Shown here piece by piece: positions 47,490 to 60,143 of a DNA stretch of 64,000 nt. The number at the start of each line of letters is the position of its first letter. Position 1 is the first letter of the stretch. Under the pieces are notes generated by a model. That model made no database searches. It had not been told where the DNA came from and saw only the letters and a program-made list of their open reading frames with translations. This DNA is from Chloroflexota bacterium (GTDB taxonomy: Bacteria > Chloroflexota > UBA6077 > FW602-bin22 > CADDYW01), in the NCBI GenBank assembly GCA_019690095.1, contig JADGGD010000004.1:1-64000 (forward strand), in the 5' to 3' direction. The translations under genes and the position numbers were made by a program.

Positions 47490-48407
47490 ATGGCCCGGGT
47501 TGTCGTTACCGGCGGAGCCGGCTTTATTGGAAGCCATCTGGTTGACGAACTCGTCCGTGCCGGGGAGGAGGTCCTCGTCCTGGATAACCTGCGCCGGGGG
47601 AGGTGGCAGAATCTTGCTCACCAGACCAGGGTGCAGCGTGTGACCGGTGACATTCGCGACATTGGCCTCCTCCGGCCCCTTCTGGCCGGCGTCGATACGG
47701 TCTATCACCTCGCAGCCCAGTCGAACGTCCTCGGCGCGCTTGAGGATCCAGACTACTCGTTTACCACCAACGTAGCCGGAACGGTCAACGTGTTCCGTGC
47801 GGCCCTGGAGGCCCGGGTCGGGCGGGTGGTGTTCAGCTCCTCCCGGGAGGTCTACGGTGACGTGGACGTGGTGCCGGTGGATGAAGCTACTCCCCTCCGA
47901 CCGAAGAACCTCTACGGCGCGAGCAAGGCAGCTGGCGAGATGTACGCCTGTGTCTACCGTGCCCAGGGGCTCGATATCCGGGTCCTGCGGCTGGCCAATG
48001 TTTACGGTCCCCGCGACACCGATCGGGTCATCCCTCGCTTTATCGCCCGTGCCCTCCGTGGTGAGCCAATGACCATCTACGGCGGCACACAGGTGCTCGA
48101 TTTCATCTGGGTCGGCCACGTGGTCCGGGCGCTCGTCCGCGCGGCGCACCTGCCCGTGCTCACTGAACCGGTCAATGTGGGGAGCGGCCAGGGCACGACC
48201 GTCTACGACCTGGCCGAACGTATTCAGCGGGAGGTTAGCCCGGACGCGCCGGTCGAGCTGCTCCCTCCGCGCACCTTTGAGGTCAGCCGCTTCGTCGCCG
48301 ACGTCCGGCGTGGGCGGGAACTCCTGGATCTGCCTGCCATCGCCGATCCCCTCGACCACCTGGGCGAGGTCGTCGCCTGGCTGCGCGGGGGTGGGGATGG
48401 TGCCTGA
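47490..48407 (+). CDS. NAD-dependent sugar epimerase/dehydratase
   Basis: 305 aa extended short-chain dehydrogenase. NAD motif VTGGAGFIGSHLVDELV, then VYHLAAQSNV, the catalytic Ser/Tyr/Lys region VFSSSREVYGD and LYGASKAAGE. Works on a nucleotide sugar, such as UDP-glucose. Single gene; the PLP enzyme gene follows. Confidence 0.93.
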   Translation: MARVVVTGGAGFIGSHLVDELVRAGEEVLVLDNLRRGRWQNLAHQTRVQRVTGDIRDIGLLRPLLAGVDTVYHLAAQSNVLGALEDPDYSFTTNVAGTVNVFRAALEARVGRVVFSSSREVYGDVDVVPVDEATPLRPKNLYGASKAAGEMYACVYRAQGLDIRVLRLANVYGPRDTDRVIPRFIARALRGEPMTIYGGTQVLDFIWVGHVVRALVRAAHLPVLTEPVNVGSGQGTTVYDLAERIQREVSPDAPVELLPPRTFEVSRFVADVRRGRELLDLPAIADPLDHLGEVVAWLRGGGDGA

Positions 48408-48509
48408 CGACACCGGTATGGCCTCTGGCATGGAACGACCTGCATCGGGTACGATGACCCTATCGGTCGAGATGGTCGGATGCTGTTCGACTGCCAGCCA
48501 GGAGGAGCC

Positions 48510-49514
48510 GTGCTGACAGAGGATGTCCTCACTGCGCGATTCCCGCGCCTTCGGTTCGCCCAGCTTCCCACGCCGCTGGAGGAAGCACCCCGCCTTGGGG
48601 CAGCCCTCGGTGGGGTGCGCGTGCTGATCAAACGGGACGACCTGACCGGCCTCGCTCTCGGAGGAAACAAGGCGCGCAAGCTTGAATGGCTCATCGGCGA
48701 GGCGAAGGCGTGCGGGGCCGACTGTGTCATTACCCTCGGCGCGGGACAGTCCAACCACTGTCGCCAGACCGCCGCGGCCGCCGCCCGAGCCGGGCTGGAC
48801 TGCTACCTGATCCTCTCCCCGCCCTTCCACGGCGAGGGTCAAGGAAACCTCCTGCTCGATGACCTCCTCGGTGCGACGCTCATCCGGGTCGAGAACAGCG
48901 ACGCCGTGGAGCGGGCGACCGATGACCTCATCGCGCGTCTACGGGCGGAGGGCCGCCAGCCGTATCTCATCCCGGTCGGCGGCTCGAACCCGGTTGGCGC
49001 GCTGGGCTACGTTCTCTGCGCGCTCGAGCTCCACGACCAGCTTGCGCGCCTCGGCACGACACCGAGCCACCTCTTCGTCGCCAGCGGCTCGGCCGGCACC
49101 CAGGGTGGCCTGCTGGTCGGGGCGCGGGCGGCGGGAGATGGGTACCGGATCGTGGGCATCTCGCCCGGATCGAAGGCTGCGGGCGTGATCAGCCGGGTTC
49201 TCGCGGTTGCCAACGCCACCGCCGAGAAGATCGGCCTGCCGGACCGGTTCGGGCCGTCCGATGTTCTGGTTGACGACGGCTACACCGGGCCGGCCTACGG
49301 CACCCTGACCGCTGAGTGCATCGCGGCAATTCGCCTGCTCGCGCGGACGGAGGGCATTCTCCTCGACCCGGTCTACGCGGGCAAAGCTATGGCCGGCCTG
49401 ATTGACTACATCCGCCGCGGCGTGATCCCGCGCGACAGTACGGTTGTCTTCATCCATACTGGCGGCACACCGGCCCTCTTTGCCTACGCCGATGAGCTGC
49501 GCGGCGCGCGCTGA
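48510..49514 (+). CDS. PLP-dependent deaminase, D-cysteine desulfhydrase/ACC deaminase family
   Basis: 334 aa fold-type II PLP enzyme. The Schiff-base Lys is in LALGGNKARKLEWL; the phosphate-binding and substrate segments are LGAGQSNHCRQTAAAAA and ASGSAGTQGGLLVG. AGGAGGAG precedes the GTG start. Closest in pattern to D-cysteine desulfhydrases. Which D-amino acid or cyclopropane substrate it uses is uncertain. Confidence 0.9.
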   Translation: MLTEDVLTARFPRLRFAQLPTPLEEAPRLGAALGGVRVLIKRDDLTGLALGGNKARKLEWLIGEAKACGADCVITLGAGQSNHCRQTAAAAARAGLDCYLILSPPFHGEGQGNLLLDDLLGATLIRVENSDAVERATDDLIARLRAEGRQPYLIPVGGSNPVGALGYVLCALELHDQLARLGTTPSHLFVASGSAGTQGGLLVGARAAGDGYRIVGISPGSKAAGVISRVLAVANATAEKIGLPDRFGPSDVLVDDGYTGPAYGTLTAECIAAIRLLARTEGILLDPVYAGKAMAGLIDYIRRGVIPRDSTVVFIHTGGTPALFAYADELRGAR

Positions 49515-49534
49515 TCTTCTCCCCGCGGCCTTCC

Positions 49535-50479
49535 TCAGCTGGCCAGCGCCCGGAGCGTTCGCTCGAGGCTGCCGGTGCGATCTGCCCCAACCGGCAGGAG
49601 GGAGACGATCAGCTCATCGAGCCCGGCATCGAGAAAGCGGCGCAGGCCGTCAGCAAAGCGTGCCTCGTCCCCGTGAATCACCAGGTTCCGCGCCAGCGCG
49701 TCACTGATGGTGCCCTGCCGCGCCTCCGGATAGCCAGCCGCGGCGAACATCTCCTGGTAGAACGGGAGGCGCGCGTAGCCGGCCAATCGCTCACGCGCCT
49801 CCCGGAGCACCGCCGCCTCATCCTCTGAGACGACCCCGAAGGCGTGCCCGACCAGGATCGGGCGGCGGCCGTCAGTCCGCCGCGCCGCACCGGCCAGCAG
49901 GGCCGGGCGTGCGACATCTCGCAGAAATGCGGGCGGCGTTACCCAGCTGATCGCGCCATCGGCGATCTCCCCGGCCAGCTCGTAGGAGGCCGGGCGGAGC
50001 GCTGATAGGAAGACCGGCGTGCCGGGTGGATCCGGAATCCGCGCATGCACGGTGAAGCGACGGCCGGTGAAGTCGACCGTTCCCCCCTGGAGGGCCTGGC
50101 GCACGATCATTGCGTACTCGCGGAGGTGCTCCAGCGGCCGCTGGAACGGGATGCCGTACATCCCCTCGATGCTCGGGCGATGGCTCGGCCCGAGGCCCAG
50201 GCGAAACCGCCCCGGGGCCAGCTGCGCCAGGACGATCGCCTGCTGGACAACCACCAGAGGATGGCGGGGAAAGGTTGGAACAATCGCCGTTCCCAGGGCA
50301 ATGCGCCGCGTCTGCACTGCCGCGGCCGCGAGCACGGTCGGACCGTCCGGGCCGACGCCGCCGGTGGTCAGCCAGACAGCCCGAACCCCGAGGTCGTCCG
50401 CCCTGCGGATCACCGCGAGCGTCTCTGACACCGTGCGCTCGTGAACGGCGACGCCGACAACGCGTTCTGGCGTGGACAC
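49535..50479 (-). CDS. Luciferase-like (LLM class) F420-dependent oxidoreductase
   Basis: 314 aa. Bacterial luciferase-like fold: the N-terminal ADDLGVRAVWLTTGG, then RIALGTAIVPTFPRHPLV, and the F420/flavin region RFRLGLGPSHRP. AGGAGG 8 bases before the GTG at 50479. The cofactor could be F420, which Thermomicrobia and Actinobacteria can use. Substrate unknown. Confidence 0.88.
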   Translation of the reverse strand: MSTPERVVGVAVHERTVSETLAVIRRADDLGVRAVWLTTGGVGPDGPTVLAAAAVQTRRIALGTAIVPTFPRHPLVVVQQAIVLAQLAPGRFRLGLGPSHRPSIEGMYGIPFQRPLEHLREYAMIVRQALQGGTVDFTGRRFTVHARIPDPPGTPVFLSALRPASYELAGEIADGAISWVTPPAFLRDVARPALLAGAARRTDGRRPILVGHAFGVVSEDEAAVLREARERLAGYARLPFYQEMFAAAGYPEARQGTISDALARNLVIHGDEARFADGLRRFLDAGLDELIVSLLPVGADRTGSLERTLRALAS

Positions 50480-50557
50480 CGATACCACCTCCTGCTCTCA
50501 GCCGGTGTTTCCGGCCGGGATCCGCGAAACCCATCCCCTCAGCCCGGGCCGACCGGC

Positions 50558-53239
50558 TCACTGGCGCTCGAAGGCGTAGGTAAGGTCGGTCCCGGGCAGG
50601 AGCGACGGATCGCGCACCCAGTGGGGCGCGCTCGGATCATACTGCCGGTAGAGCGGGCTGTTCCGTGCCTCCTGCTCGAGATCCGGCGGAAGGTTCCGGC
50701 CGGTCAGGATGCTCTTGAGGTAGTCCCCCAGGAGCAGCCCCCGGGTGCACCCGCAACTCGCATCGTAGTGCATGATACCCCGCTGGAAGCGCAGGAAGAT
50801 GAAGGCATGGTTGTTGGGATCGACCATCGGCTGACTGGTCGGCAGCCCCCACATCTCCAGGTCGAACCCGAGCACGAGCCCGGGATCCCCGCCAGCGGGG
50901 AGAGCGGTGCCCGTGGAGACAGTCTGGCGGAATGTCTCGAAGAAGCCAACTGGCTGTCCAGCGAAGGTATCCGGGGCGTGCGTCTGGACGAAGGCGAGAA
51001 CAGCCGACGCGTCAGTGGGGTTCGGGGCCGAGCGGACGAGTGCCGGATCAGCCGACGGCAGGGTAACGCCATTAAAGTGGCGGTACGGGAGAAGCCCCGG
51101 ATCCAGCAGGTTCAGGAGACGAGGATGGCCGGCCGCGTCGAGCTGGATCACGCGCCGCTGGAAGATCTGCACGATAAACCCCTGCAAGCGAAAAGGACGG
51201 CTGACCGGGTAACCGAAGGTCGCAACACCCCCGCGGTGGACAAAGTAGTCCCAGATCGTATCGTTATCGACCCGGAAGCCCGTCTCGGGGAAGAGACGGC
51301 TCGTGCGCGCGACCACCGGCGTCGCGGTACCGACGAGCACCGCGAAGGTATGCCGCTGGGTTGGCACGCCCACCAGCCCCGGTCCGATCTCGGCTGGATC
51401 ATCCGGCTGACCATCCGGCGCATAAGCGATCACGCGCGCAGGCCCAATCAGCCGGACCCAGGCGCGCATCTGACCCGGTGGGTCGGTCGCGGTTCCCCCG
51501 TAGGCAAGCACCTCGCCGGGCCCCCGAATCACAAAGCTGTTGGCAAGGCGCGGGAGCCCGAGCGCGGCGACCGGCCCGGCCTGGGTTGCCGTGACGTCCT
51601 TCCCGAACAAGATCTCCGCTGCGTTGCCCGGCGCAACCCACTGGGCGCCGAGCGCCAGTGGGCCGTCCACCGACTCGGCATCTACCAGTGTCCCCCCGGC
51701 CGCGCGGTAGGCGCGGAGCGCCGCGACATCCCCCGGCGTGAGATCGTCCGGGCCCCGCGCCAGCACGACCAGCAGGCGGACGCCTGAAAGCTGTTCGCCG
51801 TCCAGTGTGCTCACTACCGCGGGCGTCAGACCAGACCGGACAAGCGAGAGAAGGTCGCCGAAGTTATAACCGCGGAACTTCCAGATATCGACGATGCGCT
51901 CGCCGCCGAGAAGACGCTCCGGCAGCGCCGCGGGCGCGAGGATGAGCGCATCTGGCCCTGGTCCAGGGGGGCCCTGGAGGATACCCCGGATCGTCGGGAA
52001 GCTCGCCGAGAGGCGATTGAACAAATCGTCTGGTGCGTACGTTGTCGGGTGTGGATTGTTGTAGAGGCCCTGACCGCGGAGGTTGTAGCTCCAGACCGCA
52101 ATCCCGCGCAACAGGCCTCCCGCCTCGCGGGAGACATCAGCGAGGAGGCGGAGGTTGACCAGTGCATCGGCAATGGTATCCGGATCGTCGCTCTGCTGAC
52201 CGAGGCCCCAGCTGTTCCCGGCCGACCACAGCCAGTAGGGACGCTGATAGCGCGCCGAGAGGTGGCCAAGTGTCCCGGCGAAGACCACCAGCGCCGTCAC
52301 CTCGGAATCATCGAGGGCATCGGCGGCAGTTCCGTCCCGCAGGTATGCATCCCAGGCGGGCTGGAAGTTGGGCGGTGTATCCCGGAAGAGCGGCTCCAGG
52401 GCCGGGGCCTGCTGGTTCTTCCGGCCGGGCCCGCCATCAAACGACATCGTAACCGGCACGGCGGGATCGATCTCCTGCCACTGTTGGGCTGCCCAGATGG
52501 CAAAGTCGACCATCACGTGGGTCTGGAAGGCCCCCAGGCGCGCTACCCGCTCCGGGTCGCTCCCAACATCGGCGAAGTGATAGCCAGTCAGCGCGGCAAA
52601 CGTCGCATCGGCCGGGGAGGAGTAGTCGACGCCGCTGGGCTCGTCCGCCAGGTTGATCAGGGCGATCACGTCGCGGTAAGGGGCGACGAAGGTCTGATCT
52701 ACCCAGCGGTAATAGGCCGCGGTATCGGCGCGGAAATCGCCCGCATAGGGTGAGGCGTCGACCCCGCCGAAGTCGAGCACTGCACCATCCGGCCCCCGGC
52801 GCAGGCTGTCGCCGTGGGCCGCGTTCCAGGCCGCGCCCATCTGGGTGCGATAGTTCACTGGCAGGACAACCTTCAGCCCGACGGTCCGGGCCGCCTCAAG
52901 AGCGCGCCGCTGGGCCTCCAGGATGGCAAGGGCCGCTTCATGTTGAGGATCGGATGGATCAATGGCCGCGGCGTACACCGGGTAGGCCAGGCCCACCTCG
53001 GCCGCGGAAGGATTCACATCGGCAGGGTTGCTGTGCCCGAGCCAGACAATGTTGGCGCCGGCGGCCCGCATCCGCTCGAAGGTACTCAGAAAATCTGTCA
53101 GCGAGAGATCGGGATAGGCTTCCATTGCCCAGCCAGCATACACCGGCCCGGCGGCCGCGCGGGCTGCCGGAGCCGGGAGGCGAGCCAGGCCGAGGAACGC
53201 CAGGAGAAGCGCCAGGGAGAGACGGAGAATGGGCCTCAC
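50558..53239 (-). CDS. Large secreted TIM-barrel protein with Chloroflexi-type C-terminal repeats
   Basis: 893 aa. Signal peptide (LSLALLLAFLGLARLPAPAA). Residues about 30-420 look like a TIM-barrel glycoside hydrolase: WLGHSNPADV, LKVVLPVNYRTQMG, and ALINLADEPSGV with a candidate acid Glu. A middle region follows (LLVVLARGPDDLTPGDVAALR, glutamine-amidotransferase-like beta-galactosidase trimer domain). The C-terminal third contains DYFVHRGGVATFGYPVSRPF, a repeat common in exported Chloroflexi proteins. The glycosidase family is not certain. Confidence 0.75.
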   Translation of the reverse strand: MRPILRLSLALLLAFLGLARLPAPAARAAAGPVYAGWAMEAYPDLSLTDFLSTFERMRAAGANIVWLGHSNPADVNPSAAEVGLAYPVYAAAIDPSDPQHEAALAILEAQRRALEAARTVGLKVVLPVNYRTQMGAAWNAAHGDSLRRGPDGAVLDFGGVDASPYAGDFRADTAAYYRWVDQTFVAPYRDVIALINLADEPSGVDYSSPADATFAALTGYHFADVGSDPERVARLGAFQTHVMVDFAIWAAQQWQEIDPAVPVTMSFDGGPGRKNQQAPALEPLFRDTPPNFQPAWDAYLRDGTAADALDDSEVTALVVFAGTLGHLSARYQRPYWLWSAGNSWGLGQQSDDPDTIADALVNLRLLADVSREAGGLLRGIAVWSYNLRGQGLYNNPHPTTYAPDDLFNRLSASFPTIRGILQGPPGPGPDALILAPAALPERLLGGERIVDIWKFRGYNFGDLLSLVRSGLTPAVVSTLDGEQLSGVRLLVVLARGPDDLTPGDVAALRAYRAAGGTLVDAESVDGPLALGAQWVAPGNAAEILFGKDVTATQAGPVAALGLPRLANSFVIRGPGEVLAYGGTATDPPGQMRAWVRLIGPARVIAYAPDGQPDDPAEIGPGLVGVPTQRHTFAVLVGTATPVVARTSRLFPETGFRVDNDTIWDYFVHRGGVATFGYPVSRPFRLQGFIVQIFQRRVIQLDAAGHPRLLNLLDPGLLPYRHFNGVTLPSADPALVRSAPNPTDASAVLAFVQTHAPDTFAGQPVGFFETFRQTVSTGTALPAGGDPGLVLGFDLEMWGLPTSQPMVDPNNHAFIFLRFQRGIMHYDASCGCTRGLLLGDYLKSILTGRNLPPDLEQEARNSPLYRQYDPSAPHWVRDPSLLPGTDLTYAFERQ

Positions 53240-53557
53240 GATATTCCCCTTACACTTACACCAGCACCGTGGATCAAGCGGCGCCCCGGCCAGCCGATCG
53301 AGGGAGAGCGCAGATGCTCATCAGCGGGCAGCACCCCGCCGGGTACAACGCAGGTGGAGCCATCCGGTTACAGGCAGGATCGCAACAGCCCTTTTGAAGG
53401 ATGGTAGAGCCTCGAGAGAGGCGAGTCAATCGCTTCGAGCATGGTGCGAGAAGCACGCAAATCCGGGACGCCCCGGTCGCGGCGGAAGCCGCCCTTGCCA
53501 GCCTCTGGACGGAGGAGTATCGTGTCACTGGCCGCAGCCAGAGCGGTTCAGGAGGAA

Positions 53558-54388
53558 ATGGCGGTGCGATTCGGACTATGCGCGAGCGACCTCAAGGTCA
53601 TCGAGCAGGCCCACGACTGGGGCTACGATTATGTCGAGATTGGTGCCCGTGTGCTGGTCCCATTCGAGGATGCGCGGGCATTCGCCCCGATCAAAGCGCG
53701 CCTGCGGGCGAGCGGCATGCCGATCGAGGCACTGGCCGGCTTCATCCCGGGCTCGGTCCCTATCGTCGGGCCGTCGGTCGACCCGGCGCGGGTGCGCCGC
53801 TACCTGGAGACGACCATCGAGCGGGCGGCGGAGGTCGGAGTCCAGGTAATCAACTGGGGGAGTGCCGAATCGAAGCGCGTTCCGCCGGGCTGGCCGTTCT
53901 CGCGGGCCTGGGAACAGATCGAACAGACTGCCGCGCTAATCGCTGACCTGGCTGCTGCAGCGGGTGTCGTAGTCGTGATCGAGCCAATCAACCCACGCGA
54001 GGCCAATATCCTCTACTACCTGCCGGACGCGGTCCAGCTGGCCCGGACGATTGACCATCCGAACCTTCGGGTGCTGGTGGACTACTACCACGTGATGAAG
54101 CAGAACGAACCCCTTGCCCATGTGCAGGAGGCCGGGCCGTGGCTCGCTCACGCCCACACTTCAGACGACGAACGGCGCCTCCCCTGCCTGGGCGACTGGG
54201 ATCAGCGACCGTTCCTGGCCGCGCTTCGGGCGGCCGGCTACGATGGGCGGCTCTCCTTCGAGGTCCGCGGCACCGACGACCCGGCCTTCGGCCCGCGCGC
54301 GGCGGAGAGCCTTCGGCGCATGCGCGAGCTGGCCCAGGCCATCGCGGCCGCGGAGGCGGCCCCACCGCCAGGCCCGCCCGTCCGCTGA
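53558..54388 (+). CDS. Sugar-phosphate isomerase/epimerase (AP endonuclease 2 superfamily)
   Basis: About 276 aa TIM-barrel of the xylose-isomerase-like/AP-endonuclease-2 superfamily. Metal-ligand motifs: VVVVIEPINPREAN (Glu), VLVDYYHVMKQ (Asp, His), HAHTSDDERRL (His) and LSFEVRGTDD (Glu). Starts at 53522 (GTG with GGAGGAG), 53558 (ATG) and 53564 (GTG after AGGAGG) are all possible. Acts on a ketose or keto acid. It is the last protein gene before the rRNA operon. Confidence 0.88.
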   Translation: MAVRFGLCASDLKVIEQAHDWGYDYVEIGARVLVPFEDARAFAPIKARLRASGMPIEALAGFIPGSVPIVGPSVDPARVRRYLETTIERAAEVGVQVINWGSAESKRVPPGWPFSRAWEQIEQTAALIADLAAAAGVVVVIEPINPREANILYYLPDAVQLARTIDHPNLRVLVDYYHVMKQNEPLAHVQEAGPWLAHAHTSDDERRLPCLGDWDQRPFLAALRAAGYDGRLSFEVRGTDDPAFGPRAAESLRRMRELAQAIAAAEAAPPPGPPVR

Positions 54389-54834
54389 GTACGGGCGACA
54401 GCCCGGCAGGAGGCCGTGCCGCGGCATTCTTCCTTCCCCCTCAGTCCCGGTGCGTCAGGAAGGGACGCGTGTTGCTCTCTATCTCTAAAGGACGGTATCT
54501 GCCAGCCCGCCCTGATCCTCGTCCCCTTCCCCCGGAGGTAGAGATACTGGAACCCGTCTCCCGGAACCATTTGGGCAGGGCCAGTCGCTCGCCGCACCTT
54601 CTACCCGAGCGGGAGAGGAATGGTGACCGGCACACCCACTGGACCAGCCGCGCCGGTGCGGCGGCCCGAATCTGCTTGGATCGAGGTGAACTCGCACCGA
54701 CGAGATGAGAAGACCAGGCATACTGCAGGGTGTAGACGGAAACCATCTGGATCCCAGCGGCACGTACCTTGCGAGGCATCGAATCACGCCCCTCTCCCGG
54801 TCAGTCCACTGGGGTGGGACCGGGGACGGGCGGC
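54389..54834 (+). other. Leader region of the rRNA operon, no gene
   Basis: About 450 bases with no credible ORF. It should contain the rRNA promoter; I find no clear strong promoter. The upstream arm of the 16S processing stem begins at 54835. Confidence 0.45.
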
Positions 54835-54863
54835 GGGCACCTTACCAGGCGAAGAGAGGATCG
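54835..54863 (+). other. 16S precursor processing stem, upstream arm
   Basis: AGAGAGGATCG (54853-54863) pairs with CGATCCTCTCT (56546-56556), and GGGCACC (54835-54841) with GGTGCCC (56563-56569). The stem encloses the whole 16S gene, as in functional rRNA operons. Confidence 0.78.
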
Positions 54864-54879
54864 CGGCCGCGTCGGACCA

Positions 54880-56452
<1,573 letters not shown>

Positions 56453-56687
56453 GGGGCGGGTCAGCCGAGTATGGCACTACCAGGCCCCGCTACCTTTTCC
56501 AGATGCTGCGGGCCGCCCCGTTGGGTGGCCTGCCCCGCGTGTGTCCGATCCTCTCTCGTCGCGGTGCCCTGGTCGGACGCCACGGTGCCCGACCAGTGTA
56601 CCTTACCAACGCACGGTGATCGCGGGCTCGTGATCGCCGCCATCGGTCCACAGGGCCAGGGCGGTCGTCACGAGCACGAGGACAGGC
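56453..56687 (+). other. 16S-23S spacer without tRNA
   Basis: 235 bases holding the downstream arm of the 16S processing stem (56546-56569) and the upstream arm of the 23S stem (56609-56619, ACGCACGGTGA). No tRNA-Ile or tRNA-Ala is present; no GTTCGA-type T-loop pairs with a tRNA cloverleaf. Confidence 0.75.
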
Positions 56688-59668
<2,981 letters not shown>

Positions 59669-59689
59669 CTCCCTGTCCTTGCTCCACGG

Positions 59690-59700
59690 TCACCGTGCGT
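59690..59700 (+). other. 23S precursor processing stem, downstream arm
   Basis: TCACCGTGCGT pairs perfectly with ACGCACGGTGA at 56609-56619; CCTGTCC (59672-59678) also pairs with GGACAGG (56680-56686). These enclose the 23S gene. Confidence 0.75.
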
Positions 59701-60143
59701 GTTCCCTCCAGGAGGCGACTACTTTACCTGCCGCCCAGCTTCCCACGCAGGACAATTGCCGCGTGAGGATCGCTGGCTGTCACTCGCGGCCCGACGCCCC
59801 GGCCGTTAGATCACACCCTACTGCCCCGGACACCCACCTACCAATATATGCCGACGCCTGGACGCAGTGCGGCGCCCGTCAACCGCTGATCGCGCCTCTG
59901 CTGCACCGATGCCGGCTCCCCTGCAATAGTTCCGCACGCACCACTTCCTTATTTTATTTATTTTTGGTGTTGGGCAGACGGCCCCCCGACGCCCCGTACT
60001 GTGAACAGCAACCTTCTCCGCCGCGGCAGCCAGTCACCCCATTCCCCTGCCGCGTCCAACCAATGCTTGGAGCGAGCCGACTGGAATGGCCGACGTGATA
60101 TGCTTGTCACCATCACCACGGCGCCAACGATGGAGGCTCGGGC
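59701..60143 (+). other. Gene-free stretch after 23S, no 5S rRNA
   Basis: About 440 bases. No sequence resembling 5S rRNA (such as CCCGAACACGGAAG) is present. A T/A-rich tract at 59947-59966 (TTATTTTATTTATTTTT) could end rRNA transcription or be part of the promoter of the kinase gene. Confidence 0.5.

Noticed and set aside
47463-48842. A 459-codon minus-strand ORF
   Set aside because: Antisense across the epimerase and the start of the PLP enzyme, both well supported.
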